A stretch of DNA of 64,000 nucleotides from Larkinella knui (GCF_003858645.1 NZ_RQJP01000001.1:992001-1056000); one strand, 5' to 3'. Positions 44,379 through 53,562 are shown, counted from the stretch's first letter. Notes: a model not told the origin generated them from the letters alone. A program made the numbers and translations.

Positions 44379-45299
44379 TCAATTTCCTTCCACGGTCTTT
44401 CTAACGCCTTCCTCCGGTTTCGTAGGCTGAAAATTAAACGCTTTTTCAAACTTGCTGCTGTCGAAGAAATAATCCCGGTCATACTGATACGCCATCTCCG
44501 GAAACTCACGCATGAGCGGAACAAACAGCCCGATCAGGCGAATCATCCAGGTGGGTAAAACGGACGCTTTCGGTTTAACCTTCATGGCTTTGGCGAACAG
44601 GTCGATCCATTGCTGGCCGGTCAGGCGGGTGGCGTCGGTGGGCAGGTGCCAGACCTGGTTGTAGGCGCTGGCGGTATTGCCGAGCAGGGCCGTGGCTTTG
44701 GCGGCATCCGGCGTATACGTAAACGTGTGGATTTTGTCCATTCGGGCAAACCAGTTGGCGGCTTTTCCTTTCCGGTAATTTTTCACGACGGTTTCCACCA
44801 GCAGGCTTTTGTCGTTGTGGGGGCCGTAGAAATCGGCGGCCCGGGCGATGAGTGCCGTCAGCGTTCCCTGATTGACCTCACGCATCAGCATGGCGACAAT
44901 TTCGGCTCGAACCTGGCCTTTTTTACTAATGGGTTTGATGACCGTTTCTTCCGTCATGTGTCCAATGGCGTTCGCATCATACAGATAGACGTTGTCGAAA
45001 AAGACGAGTTTAGCACCCGCTTGTTGGCAGGCATCGATCGTATTTCGCATCAGGGCGGGCCAGTTTTCGCGCCAGACTTTGATGTTGTAGTCAAAGCCGA
45101 CGGTCAGGTAAACCACTTCCGAACCTGCCACAGCTTTAAACACCTGATCGCGGTCGGTGACGTCGGCCGGAAACAGTTCGTCCGTCGGGTTGACTTTTTT
45201 AGGATTACGGCTCACCAGCCGGATCCGGTCCGTATACCGGGAAAGTTCTTTGGCTAATTCGCTGCCGATGGTACCGCCGGCGCCTAGTATGGTTTGCAT
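44379..45299 (-). CDS. NAD(P)-binding epimerase/NmrA-type protein
   Basis: The 306-residue protein begins MQTILGAGGTIGSELAKELS, a Rossmann-fold motif (GAGGTIG), followed by LVSRNPKKVN, DVTDRDQVFKAV and VYLTVGFDY, the layout of extended short-chain dehydrogenases. A YxxxK catalytic pair is not obvious, so it may be an NmrA-like sensor or an atypical reductase. Its C-terminal part includes a hydrophobic segment PTWMIRLIGLFVPLMREFPE. The 37-base operator-like element lies 57 bases upstream of the ATG, suggesting co-regulation with DUF4260. Confidence 0.85.
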   Translation of the reverse strand: MQTILGAGGTIGSELAKELSRYTDRIRLVSRNPKKVNPTDELFPADVTDRDQVFKAVAGSEVVYLTVGFDYNIKVWRENWPALMRNTIDACQQAGAKLVFFDNVYLYDANAIGHMTEETVIKPISKKGQVRAEIVAMLMREVNQGTLTALIARAADFYGPHNDKSLLVETVVKNYRKGKAANWFARMDKIHTFTYTPDAAKATALLGNTASAYNQVWHLPTDATRLTGQQWIDLFAKAMKVKPKASVLPTWMIRLIGLFVPLMREFPEMAYQYDRDYFFDSSKFEKAFNFQPTKPEEGVRKTVEGN

Positions 45300-45355
45300 G
45301 CTCTTTTCGGATTAACTATAGCGCAAAAGTGAGGAAAGATACCAGGAAAGCGAAT

Positions 45356-45392
45356 GACTAAAAATGAAAATAGAAGTGACTAAAAACGAAAT
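45356..45392 (-). promoter_or_regulatory. Operator-like element upstream of the epimerase gene
   Basis: The second copy of the 37-base element described at 43651. It contains GACTAAAAATGAAAAT and GACTAAAAACGAAAT starting exactly 22 bases apart, two turns of the helix, the tandem arrangement expected for an AraC-family site. It lies 57 bases upstream of the start at 45299. Confidence 0.6.
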
Positions 45393-45401
45393 AAAGCGGA
45401 C

Positions 45402-45914
45402 TTACGGGTTTGCCCGGTTCCCGTAAACGACACCCCAGGAAGTTTGGTGCAATTGTAGGTTCAGGCTGTCACCTATTACCGCTTTTCGGCTGGTGTAAAA
45501 ATCATGATCACCTTCGGTGGTTTGGAGAGTTATCAGATAATAATCGGCACTCATTTTGTCCGCATTTTTTGCTTTGATTACCGATCCCGATACCTGATAG
45601 TTTTTTGTTGGGGCAACCAAACAATATAGCCTGATTATACTGAATTGGAGAAGTGCGCTGATTGTATAACATGCCAACAAAAAAATGAAGTTGTCACCAA
45701 TTCGAACGGCCCAGAGGTCTTCACCAAAAAAACGGCGCCTGATCTGGAAACCGGTAAAAAGACTCCAGAACAAGCCGGCTTTAACAGCGCGAACTTTCGG
45801 CTCAACGTCTCCCAAATGGCAGTACTCACCCGGACAGGGTTTGATAAAGGCAAAAACGCCACAGGCAAGCAGAAAAATCCAGGCGGCTTGTTTTGCGGTA
45901 AAGTTAATTTTCAT
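45402..45914 (-). CDS. Small membrane protein of unknown function
   Basis: The 170-residue product has a hydrophobic N-terminal segment (AAWIFLLACGVFAFI), a second at about 73-95 (NFIFLLACYTISALLQFSII), and a strand-rich C-terminal part (about 105-170, VSGSVIKAKNADKMSADYYL). I do not recognise it. It begins 16 bases after the GOGAT-like gene on the same strand, so the two may be co-transcribed. Its stop is immediately before the operator-like element of the next gene. Confidence 0.55.
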   Translation of the reverse strand: MKINFTAKQAAWIFLLACGVFAFIKPCPGEYCHLGDVEPKVRAVKAGLFWSLFTGFQIRRRFFGEDLWAVRIGDNFIFLLACYTISALLQFSIIRLYCLVAPTKNYQVSGSVIKAKNADKMSADYYLITLQTTEGDHDFYTSRKAVIGDSLNLQLHQTSWGVVYGNRANP

Positions 45915-45929
45915 TCGAATGGATTGACT

Positions 45930-47474
45930 TTAGGTCCTGATCTTCAGCAAATCAGCAATGGACGTAAACGCAACCACATCTTTGGTATAGCCGTAGGCAT
46001 CGCACAACGGCTGAATCCGGTTGTTGTCGCCCATGGCCAGATCGACGTCCTCCATCGTAAACTGACAGGGGTGCTCGTACCCCGCAGCGTGCGAGATTTC
46101 CAGAATTTCCTTGGTCAAAGCCTTGATGTAATTGTAAAACCGCTCACTTTTCAGCGTGGTATCAATCCCGGCCTGTAACCATTTGCTTTGGGTGGCAACG
46201 CCCGACGGACAGCGGTTGGTGTGGCAAATCTGGGCCTGAATGCAACCGATGGACAGCATCGCTTCCCGGCCCACATTCACCAGGTCGGCACCCATCGCAA
46301 ACGCCATGATGGCCGATTCGGGCAACCCCAGTTTGCCGGAAGCAATGAAGGTGATGCGGCTGGTCAACCCGCGTCGCTGAAAAATCTGGTAGACTTTTGA
46401 AAAGCCGTAGACGAAGGGCAGCGAAACGTGGTCGGCAAACGACGGCGGGGCTGCTCCGGTTCCGCCTTCCCCGCCGTCGATGGTAATAAAATCCGGACCT
46501 TTTCCGGTTTCCAGCATGTAGTCGGCCAACTCGGCCCACAATTCCAGTTTGCCGACCGCCGACTTGATGCCCACCGGCAGACCGGTTTCGGTCGCCATCG
46601 CTTCGATGAAGGCCACCATCGTGGGAATATCGGAAAAGGCGCTGTGTGAAGCGGGAGAAATGACATCCTTGCCCATCTCGACGTGGCGGATTTCGGCAAT
46701 TTCGGCGGTGATCTTGGCGGCTGGCAGCACGCCCCCTTTACCCGGTTTGGCACCCTGCGATAGTTTCAGCTCCAGCATCCGGACAAACGGATTTTCCTCC
46801 ACCAGCTTCACCAGTTTTTCCATGACAAAATTGCCGGTATTGTCCCGAACCCCGAAATACGACGTGCCGATATTGACCACGACATCCGCGCCAAATTTGT
46901 GGTAGGGCGACAAACCGCCTTCGCCGGTATTGTGGTAGCAGCCGAATTTCAGAGCCCCTTTGTTCATTGATTCGATGGCTGCCGCCGACAGCGACCCGAA
47001 GCTCATGCCGCTGATGTTGACGATCGAGGGCGGGTGATACGGTTTCCGGCGTTTGTGAAAAAGCCCGATGACTTTGGCCGATGGTGCAATATGGGGGCTG
47101 TTGTAATTGGGATTATCAGGCGACAGCTTGAGCGGAAGCAAAGCGGGTTTGATGAAAATATACCCCGCACTGGTAATATCCTGGTCGGTACCGAAACCCT
47201 GAAAGTTGTTCTCCTGCTTCGAGGAAGCATAAATCCACGCCCGCTGCTGGCGGTTAAATGGCAGTTCTTCGCGGTTGTTGGCCACGATGTATTGCCGCAA
47301 TTCCGGCCCGAAACTTTCCAGGAAATACCGGATGTTGCCGACGATGGGGAAATTATGCCGGATGGTGTGTTTCTTCTGATTGATGTCGTAGAGGGCCAGC
47401 AGCAGTAAGCCAATCAGTAGCCATCCCCACCAGGAAATGGTGCCAAGTAATGTGAGAAGTTCCAAGCGTATCAA
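45930..47474 (-). CDS. FMN-binding glutamate synthase family protein
   Basis: The 514-residue product has one N-terminal membrane segment (WWGWLLIGLLLLALYDI) and then the central GOGAT domain: NISGMSFGSLSAAAIESMNK, NTGEGGLSPYH, ITIDGGEGGTGAAPPSFADH, VNVGREAMLSIGCIQAQICH and TNRCPSGVATQ with the Cys cluster of the FMN/Fe-S region. Members lacking the amidotransferase domain are common; their substrate is not established. The start is TTG at 47474; there is no ATG near. A terminator lies just upstream, separating it from aroA. Confidence 0.9.
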   Translation of the reverse strand: MIRLELLTLLGTISWWGWLLIGLLLLALYDINQKKHTIRHNFPIVGNIRYFLESFGPELRQYIVANNREELPFNRQQRAWIYASSKQENNFQGFGTDQDITSAGYIFIKPALLPLKLSPDNPNYNSPHIAPSAKVIGLFHKRRKPYHPPSIVNISGMSFGSLSAAAIESMNKGALKFGCYHNTGEGGLSPYHKFGADVVVNIGTSYFGVRDNTGNFVMEKLVKLVEENPFVRMLELKLSQGAKPGKGGVLPAAKITAEIAEIRHVEMGKDVISPASHSAFSDIPTMVAFIEAMATETGLPVGIKSAVGKLELWAELADYMLETGKGPDFITIDGGEGGTGAAPPSFADHVSLPFVYGFSKVYQIFQRRGLTSRITFIASGKLGLPESAIMAFAMGADLVNVGREAMLSIGCIQAQICHTNRCPSGVATQSKWLQAGIDTTLKSERFYNYIKALTKEILEISHAAGYEHPCQFTMEDVDLAMGDNNRIQPLCDAYGYTKDVVAFTSIADLLKIRT

Positions 47475-47509
47475 GTTTCAGTGAGTTACGTAAATGTAAG
47501 CAATGAAAC

Positions 47510-47547
47510 AAAAAAAACCTGCAAGGCCACGTTGTCCTTGCAGGTTT
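47510..47547 (-). terminator. Terminator after aroA
   Basis: On the minus strand, AAACCTGCAAGG (47547-47536) pairs with CCTTGCAGGTTT (47526-47515), a perfect 12-bp stem with a 9-base loop followed by a T run. It lies 50 bases after the aroA stop and 36 bases before the GOGAT-like start. Confidence 0.88.
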
Positions 47548-47596
47548 GTTGGAGAGCGTTACAAAAATGGGCCGTTGGATTCTGCAAACGGGTAAA

Positions 47597-48835
47597 TTAG
47601 CCTTCAAAACGGACACCGGCGACCCGGGCCATGTCTTCCCAGAACGAGGGGTACGATTTGGCCACCACGCCCGGTTCTTCAATCACCACTTCCTGCCGCA
47701 TCGCCACCGGCGCAAAAGCCATTGCCATCCGGTGATCGTCGTAGGTGTCGAACGTAGGAACCGTGTCGATGGAATGGGTGGTGCGAACTTCGTAGCGGGT
47801 ATTTTTCTCCACTTCCACCATCTCGGCCCCGATTTTTCGGAGTTCGGTCTGAAGCGCGAAAACCCGGTCGGTTTCCTTGATTTTCAGACTTTCGACGCCG
47901 GTCAGGGTCAAAACAACGCCTTTTACGGCGCAGCAAACCGCCACGGTTTGGGCCAGATCGGGGCAATCCGTAAAATCCCAGGTTAAAGCCGATTGCGCCG
48001 GTATTTTAGTCAGAATGACACCTCGATCGGTGAACGTACTTTCCACGCCGAGGGGTCGCATGATGTCTACAATGGCACTATCACCCTGCAACGAAGCTTC
48101 TTTTAACCCCAATAATTCAATTTGGGACGATTCCTCCTCGGCCAGCGACAGCATACTGAACCAGTAACTGGCCCCCGACCAGTCGGATTCGATGGAGTAA
48201 TCGGCAGGCATATAGGGAGTTGGCGGAACGGTAATGGTTTTGGTAGCCCAGTCGGCCAGAGCCTGAACACCAAAATGTTCCATTTGGCGCAGGGTCATTT
48301 CGATGTAAGGACGCGAACCGATATCGCCGGTCAGTTCGAGCGTCAGGCCGTCGGGTAGGGTGGGAGCGATCATCAGCAAAGCCGAAATATACTGGCTGCT
48401 TACATCGCCCCGGATCGCCAGCCGGTTGGTGCCATTCCCGGAAAACCCTTTCGTTGCAAGGGGTGGAAAACCGTCATTTTTCAGGTAGTCGATGTCGGCA
48501 CCCAGCGCCCGCAGCGCATCGACGAGAATACCAATGGGCCGTTCGCACATGCGCGGAGTTCCGGTCAGCGTTTTGTGTTGGCCCGTCACGGCAAAATAAG
48601 CCGTCAGAAACCGCATGGTAGTGCCGGCATCTAGAACGTCGGCCACCGAATCGTCCGATTGTAAAAGCCGGATCATGGTCTGGGAGTCGCGGGCTGCTGA
48701 AACGTTGTGCAACGTGCCACGAAAGCCAGTCAAAGCATTGATAATCAGGGCGCGATTGCTTTCACTTTTGGAAGAAGCCAGAGGAATGGTAGCCCGGACC
48801 GGCCCGGACGGTGGGGTTAGACGTATAGCGTTCAA
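47597..48835 (-). CDS. aroA: 3-phosphoshikimate 1-carboxyvinyltransferase (EPSP synthase)
   Basis: The 412-residue product has the EPSP synthase signature in order: ASSKSESNRALIINALTG near the N-terminus, LDAGTTMRFLTAYFAVTGQH, GTPRMCERPIGILVDALRAL, NGTNRLAIRGDVSSQYISAL, EESSQIELLGLKEASLQGDS, GVESLKIKETDRVFALQTEL, TYDDHRMAMAFAPVAMRQEV and VAKSYPSFWED. The enzyme joins shikimate-3-phosphate and PEP in the cytosolic chorismate pathway. The start is TTG at 48835; no in-frame ATG exists nearby and the N-terminal length fits the family. An inverted repeat lies just upstream. Confidence 0.95.
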   Translation of the reverse strand: MNAIRLTPPSGPVRATIPLASSKSESNRALIINALTGFRGTLHNVSAARDSQTMIRLLQSDDSVADVLDAGTTMRFLTAYFAVTGQHKTLTGTPRMCERPIGILVDALRALGADIDYLKNDGFPPLATKGFSGNGTNRLAIRGDVSSQYISALLMIAPTLPDGLTLELTGDIGSRPYIEMTLRQMEHFGVQALADWATKTITVPPTPYMPADYSIESDWSGASYWFSMLSLAEEESSQIELLGLKEASLQGDSAIVDIMRPLGVESTFTDRGVILTKIPAQSALTWDFTDCPDLAQTVAVCCAVKGVVLTLTGVESLKIKETDRVFALQTELRKIGAEMVEVEKNTRYEVRTTHSIDTVPTFDTYDDHRMAMAFAPVAMRQEVVIEEPGVVAKSYPSFWEDMARVAGVRFEG

Positions 48836-48878
48836 ATCAGAAACGGATTGGTTAATAGTGCTGCAAAACTAATCAAAG

Positions 48879-48957
48879 GAATGAGGAATGAGGAATGATG
48901 AACGATGAATTGCCTGTCGTAGCGCATCCATCGTTCATTATTCCTCATTCCTCATTC
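48879..48957. repeat. Inverted repeat with 29-base arms (GAATGAGG theme)
   Basis: Arms 48879-48907 and 48929-48957 are reverse complements at 28 of 29 positions with a 21-base loop. The arm is itself a direct repeat of GAATGAG, GAATGAG, GAATGATGAACGATG. It lies between the start of aroA and the end of the next upstream gene, both on the minus strand. Confidence 0.85.
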
Positions 48958-48965
48958 GCGGAAAG

Positions 48966-49559
48966 CTAGTAGGTTTCAAGGACTTTCAGGCGGTGGTTTT
49001 TATTGATCCGGTAGCGCGGATAGCTCACTTTGTAGCAGATCGCGCCCAGCGCAATCATGACCGCCGGGGCTTTCAACGCGCGGGAATCGGCAACGAGTCG
49101 CTTTTCGCTGCGGGAAACGTTGATGACATCCGCCAGAAAAAAGAGGGTTCCGGCGATGGGAAAAATGTAGGTGCCCTGCGTGATGAACGGAATCTGACGG
49201 TTGACGTATACTTTTTGAATTTTGTCGATTCTGAAATGAACGGTTTCGGGCAGAAAGGTATTGGGATCTTCCAGAATCAGCATCAGCGTCGTGTCCGTGA
49301 CGCCGTAAAGCGGTTCCCGGTATTTTTTGCCATTGTACCGAAATTTAATTTCCTCGTTCGGAAAATACCGGTAGCGACGAAAACCGCCCAGCCGCCCCAT
49401 CACATCCAGCGCCAGGTATTTCTGCCCCGGCCGAATCATGGCTGCGTAGGGCGACTTCTGCTTGATCATCAGCGAGTCCACAGAAAGCGTATCGCTCTGT
49501 GCCTCAACGGAATGAACGAAAAATAGCAGCAGTACCGAAACGAGCAGACGATGGATCAT
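48966..49559 (-). CDS. Secreted or membrane protein of unknown function
   Basis: From the ATG at 49559 the product has 197 residues: a signal peptide (MIHRLLVSVLLLFFVHSVEA) and a strand-rich domain (YLALDVMGRLGGFRRYRYFP, FRYNGKKYREPLYGVTDTTL), then a hydrophobic segment near 130-145 (TYIFPIAGTLFFLADVINVS). The family is unfamiliar. It could be a small envelope protein with one membrane anchor. The MuiA-like gene lies upstream on the same strand, beyond a hairpin. Confidence 0.6.
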   Translation of the reverse strand: MIHRLLVSVLLLFFVHSVEAQSDTLSVDSLMIKQKSPYAAMIRPGQKYLALDVMGRLGGFRRYRYFPNEEIKFRYNGKKYREPLYGVTDTTLMLILEDPNTFLPETVHFRIDKIQKVYVNRQIPFITQGTYIFPIAGTLFFLADVINVSRSEKRLVADSRALKAPAVMIALGAICYKVSYPRYRINKNHRLKVLETY

Positions 49560-49592
49560 AGTCTCTAAACGAAGAATTTTAACTAAATTACC

Positions 49593-49631
49593 CATCGTCG
49601 GGGCACAACTTTGGGGTTTGCCCCGACGATG
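49593..49631 (-). repeat. 13-bp hairpin between the MuiA-like gene and its downstream neighbour
   Basis: CATCGTCGGGGCA (49593-49605) and its exact reverse complement (49619-49631) with a 13-base loop. There is no T run on the minus-strand exit side, so it is not a canonical terminator, although it may still stop or stabilise transcripts. Confidence 0.6.
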
Positions 49632-49700
49632 ACCAATCTGTTAACCAAAAAATAAACCATTTGGCTTCTAATTACCGGATTTTTACGCAAAACAACCGGA

Positions 49701-51311
49701 TTATTCCGCATTGACAAGCTGTTTGCCTTTCGGATATTTGACTGTATACCGAAACACGAGGTCGCGGTTTTCACCCGGTTTGAGCGTCAAATTCCAGGTC
49801 AGACGACCGGTTTCGGCGTTGCGTTCCGCCCCGGCGCTGTCATTCAACTCCACCTCGATCCGGTTATCGGTCGAAACCGGAATCTGGTCGAAAAGCGTCA
49901 GATTTACCGGCTCGGTTTTCGTATTCCGAACCGAAATCTTGTAGCTATACTGATCACGAACAGCCGACCCCAATCCTTTTCGGCTGCTGAAATCCTGCGT
50001 TTTTTCCCGTTTTACGATGATTTTCCTGTCGCGGCCCAGTCCCAGCGTCAACGTATCGCCCGCTTGCTGCAAATCGACCCGCGTTTCGCCAACATAGGTG
50101 CCGTCAAAATAGGTGCGGGCGATTCCGTTTAGCAGATTTAATTTTTCCCAACCCGACAAGGTCGCGATCAAAAAGGCATCCGAATCAACCTTGGGCGTCG
50201 CCGTATACCGATAACTAGCCGGTACTTCACCCGATTGAATATCGACCACCTGCGGGCGGTTGTTCGACAAGATGGTGTACGGCGTCGAGATTTCAAACTT
50301 GACACTCGTTGGCTGTTCCGTAACCTGGGTAAAATCGGCGGTGGTGGCCAGATCGGCGGCTGAAGCGGCCTCGCTGGCCACCGCGCCCCCGCTCTGTTGT
50401 CTTGATTGTAATTTTGCCTGAGCGGGCGCCATCATCGGAACCGGCCGGGGTTCATAGAAACTCACAAACTGCGTTTCCAACTGGGGCTGCGTTCCGGGCA
50501 AAGCCGGGTTGGAGGTCGATAAAGTCAGCCTGACATTCTGCCAGTCGAAACCGGTATTCTGGTACACATTCGCTTTGTAAGCCAGAAGGGCCGGTTTTTT
50601 GGTGTCGCGAACCCGAATGTCGTAAAACGGAACCCAACCGGCGTTGTCCACCACGTAACTCAGTTCCAGATCGACGGTCGTCCGGGCTTTTGCCGAGAGT
50701 GTCACTTCAATTTCGCCGACCGGCCGCTCACGTTTCGCATTCTGTTCTTTCACCTGTCCTTCGAGCCGGTCGACTTTCAGTTTCTGCTCCTTCACCAGTT
50801 TTTCCAGCGCCAGGAGTTTCTTGCCCACGTCGGTCAGCCGCTGGCGGAAAAAGTCGGCCATGTCGGCCACCTCCTTCACGACGGTGCCTTTTTCGGTGCC
50901 CACTTTCTGATTGGCCAGCACCATTTTCTTCTCGTTTTCGAGCACTTCTTTCTGAAGAGTCAATCCGTCGAAGTAATCACGGGCCGTTCGTAACGAATCC
51001 TCCAGCCGTTGCAGGGAAGCCGGTTTTGGTACTTTGGTCAGAAAGTTGGTCCGGAACTGAACGCCCTGAATAACGGCGTCGCCTTTGCCGCTGACCTGAA
51101 TACTCTGGGGGTCGGTCTGGGCCGACGCATTATCGATAATCAGCCGCGTTGTACCCGGAGTGAGGGTTGCCCGCGCCTGCGCATTAATCTGGGCACGGTT
51201 CAGAAATACCGTAATGTGTTGCAGGGTCGAGGTGACGCGCTGTTCGTCTTCCTGGGCTTGTACGACCGAAAACAAAAAACAGGCGGTTATGATAAAGAGG
51301 ATTTTTTTCAT
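49701..51311 (-). CDS. DUF4139 (MuiA-like) secreted protein
   Basis: The 536-residue product has a signal peptide (ACFLFSVVQAQ), an N-terminal DUF4140-like domain (about 35-140: ITVFLNRAQINAQARATLTP, ARDYFDGLTLQKEVLENEKK), a coiled-coil stretch (about 160-200: LEKLVKEQKLKVDRLEGQVK), and the DUF4139 core (about 215-530: ARTTVDLELSYVVDNAGWVP, FYDIRVRDTKKPALLAYKAN, NLTLKPGENRDLVFRYTVKY). MuiA-like proteins are periplasmic or surface proteins of unknown function; the name comes from a mucoidy inhibitor. Ends near YPKGKQLVNAE. Confidence 0.9.
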   Translation of the reverse strand: MKKILFIITACFLFSVVQAQEDEQRVTSTLQHITVFLNRAQINAQARATLTPGTTRLIIDNASAQTDPQSIQVSGKGDAVIQGVQFRTNFLTKVPKPASLQRLEDSLRTARDYFDGLTLQKEVLENEKKMVLANQKVGTEKGTVVKEVADMADFFRQRLTDVGKKLLALEKLVKEQKLKVDRLEGQVKEQNAKRERPVGEIEVTLSAKARTTVDLELSYVVDNAGWVPFYDIRVRDTKKPALLAYKANVYQNTGFDWQNVRLTLSTSNPALPGTQPQLETQFVSFYEPRPVPMMAPAQAKLQSRQQSGGAVASEAASAADLATTADFTQVTEQPTSVKFEISTPYTILSNNRPQVVDIQSGEVPASYRYTATPKVDSDAFLIATLSGWEKLNLLNGIARTYFDGTYVGETRVDLQQAGDTLTLGLGRDRKIIVKREKTQDFSSRKGLGSAVRDQYSYKISVRNTKTEPVNLTLFDQIPVSTDNRIEVELNDSAGAERNAETGRLTWNLTLKPGENRDLVFRYTVKYPKGKQLVNAE

Positions 51312-51487
51312 GAATTACGGATGGAAAAATGCTGGTTCGAGAATATAGATACCATTCGGAGCGGTTTCGTTTAGTCTGTCGGCTATTTTTGTGAAAATAG
51401 TCGGCCGGAAATCCGGTTCGATTTAGTGAATTGTTCGTACAAACCGTCCAGCCGGTTGTAAATTTCCGGTCTGTTTCCGCCAATCCA

Positions 51488-52582
51488 ATGATTCCAGTTC
51501 ACCAACTCAAAGCGTTTACGAAGCAAGTTTTTCTTAAAATCGGATTTTCGGATGCCGACGCCGATCTGGCGACCACGGTTCTGGTGCAGGCCGATCTCCG
51601 GGGTGTGGATTCCCACGGCGTGGCCCGTCTGGCGGGCTATGTGCGCCTGTATGACCACGGTCGCCTGAATCCGGCTCCGGAAATTCGGGTCGTTCACGAA
51701 ACGCCGTCCACGGCGGTGGTCGACGGCGACCGCGGGGTTGGTCTGGTTGTAGGGCCGAAAGCCATGCAGATTGCCATCGAAAAAGCGCGGATGGCGGGCA
51801 CGGGCTGGGTCGCCGTCCGGAATTCCAACCACTTCGGTATTGCCGGGTACCACGCCATGCTGGCGCTCGAACACGACATGATTGGCCTGACGATGACCAA
51901 CGCGGCTCCGCTCGTCGCTCCCACGTTTTCTTTGGATAAAATGCTGGGTACCAACCCGATCGCTGTTGCGGTGCCGGCTTTAACCCAGCCGCCATTTGTC
52001 GCTGATTTTGCTTCGACGGCGGTGGCGTATGGCAAGATGGAAATTTTGCAGCGCAAAGGCCAGGACGCACCCTTGGGCTGGGCGCAGGACGCGCAAGGCC
52101 AGACCACAACCGATGCCAATCCAATTAAGAACGGGGGCGCGTTGTTGCCACTCGGTTCAGATCGTGAACACGGTAGTCACAAAGGATACGGTTTAGGGGC
52201 CATTGTCGATATTTTCTCCGGCGTACTGTCGGGGGCCAACTACGGGCCGTGGGTTCCGCCTTTCGCTACGGCGGGTTTCATGGCCGCGCAGGAAGGCGTT
52301 GGGGCCGGAACCGGGCACTTCTTCGGGGCAATGCGAATCGACGCCTTCCGAACCGCCGATGACTTCAAACAACATATGGATAACTGGATTGGCGCGTTTC
52401 GCAACGCCCGGGCGGTGGAAGGAAAAACCGTATTGATTCCCGGCGACCCCGAGCGCGCGATGGAAGCCGAGCGCGGGGCAAACGGATTGCCCTTGATTGA
52501 ACCGGTTATTCAGAGTTTACGCGAACTGGCAGAACGGTTTGAATTGAAATGGGATTCCACCCAAATGACGAACGGACAATAA
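51488..52582 (+). CDS. Ldh-family (malate/L-lactate/ureidoglycolate) dehydrogenase
   Basis: From the ATG at 51488 the product has 364 residues and fits the Ldh2/type-2 malate dehydrogenase family: VLVQADLRGVDSHGVARLAG, VVDGDRGVGLVVGPKAMQIA, VRNSNHFGIAGYHAMLALEH, MTNAAPLVAPTFSLDKMLGT, NPIAVAVPALTQPPFVADFA, GSHKGYGLGAIVDIFSGVLS and GTGHFFGAMRIDAF. These NAD(P)-dependent enzymes reduce 2-oxo acids; the substrate cannot be assigned. The EamA transporter starts 7 bases downstream. Confidence 0.92.
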   Translation: MIPVHQLKAFTKQVFLKIGFSDADADLATTVLVQADLRGVDSHGVARLAGYVRLYDHGRLNPAPEIRVVHETPSTAVVDGDRGVGLVVGPKAMQIAIEKARMAGTGWVAVRNSNHFGIAGYHAMLALEHDMIGLTMTNAAPLVAPTFSLDKMLGTNPIAVAVPALTQPPFVADFASTAVAYGKMEILQRKGQDAPLGWAQDAQGQTTTDANPIKNGGALLPLGSDREHGSHKGYGLGAIVDIFSGVLSGANYGPWVPPFATAGFMAAQEGVGAGTGHFFGAMRIDAFRTADDFKQHMDNWIGAFRNARAVEGKTVLIPGDPERAMEAERGANGLPLIEPVIQSLRELAERFELKWDSTQMTNGQ

Positions 52583-52589
52583 TCATTTA

Positions 52590-53534
52590 ATGACTCAACC
52601 TCAACCCAAACCCTGGCTGATTTTGCTGGCTTTTGCCGCCGTTTACATCATCTGGGGATCGACGTATCTGGCCGCTTTGCTGGGTCTGGCGAGTATTCCG
52701 CCTTTTCTAATGGCTTCGTTGCGTTTTCTGATTGCCGGTATTTTGCTGTTCGGTTACTGTCTGTTAAAAGGTGATTCGAAACTGACAGCCCGGGATCTGG
52801 GCCGCAACGCCTTGAGTGGGGTTTTGATGTTGTTCGGCGGCACGGTTTCCGTGATCTGGGCCGAGCAATACATGCCTTCCGGTTTGGCCGCCATTCTGGT
52901 GACGACGCTGCCGTTCTGGTTTGTGATTCTGGACCGGCGGCAGTGGCGTCATTATTTCGCCAACTGGATGATTCCCAGCGGAGTCGTTATCGGTTTTGCC
53001 GGAGTGGTATTGCTCCTGGCGCAACCCGGTCAGACTGCGCAGTTGCTGCAATCATCCGGACAATTCTGGGTAAGCGTTGGCGTATTATTGACGGGCGGTA
53101 TTTTCTGGACCTTCGGCTCACTCTACGCCAAATACAAACCGGCCTCCTCCTCAACGGTTTTGAACGGCAGCTTCCAACTGCTATCAGCGGGCACTTTCAG
53201 CGGGCTGGTTAGTCTGCTTTCCGGCGAACTGACTGATTTTCAGTTTGATCAGGTGCTGCTTAAATCCTGGCTGGCGCTGGTGTATATGATAGCTATGGGC
53301 TCGATCGTCACGTATCTGGCTTACCTGTGGCTTCTGAAAGTGCGGCCACCGGCGGTTGTCAGCACCTACGCGTATGTAAATCCGGTCATTGCGGTTTTGC
53401 TGGGCGGACTGTTTGCCAACGAGTCGATTTCGGTCCGGCAATTGCTGGCGCTGGTGGTTATTCTGACGGGCGTACTGCTGGTCAATCTGCCCAACTACCA
53501 GCGCATCCGGAAACCCGTCGGGGCAAAAGTTTGA
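52590..53534 (+). CDS. EamA/DMT-family transporter
   Basis: The 314-residue protein has ten hydrophobic segments with the two-repeat EamA pattern (ILLAFAAVYIIWGSTYLAAL at the N-terminus, AYLWLLKVRPPAVVSTYAYV and NPVIAVLLGGLFANESISVR near the end). Such proteins export amino acids or other small molecules. It is 7 bases after the Ldh-type gene, likely one operon. Confidence 0.92.
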   Translation: MTQPQPKPWLILLAFAAVYIIWGSTYLAALLGLASIPPFLMASLRFLIAGILLFGYCLLKGDSKLTARDLGRNALSGVLMLFGGTVSVIWAEQYMPSGLAAILVTTLPFWFVILDRRQWRHYFANWMIPSGVVIGFAGVVLLLAQPGQTAQLLQSSGQFWVSVGVLLTGGIFWTFGSLYAKYKPASSSTVLNGSFQLLSAGTFSGLVSLLSGELTDFQFDQVLLKSWLALVYMIAMGSIVTYLAYLWLLKVRPPAVVSTYAYVNPVIAVLLGGLFANESISVRQLLALVVILTGVLLVNLPNYQRIRKPVGAKV

Positions 53535-53562
53535 TTTGTTATTATTGAACCGCCATCCTTAC

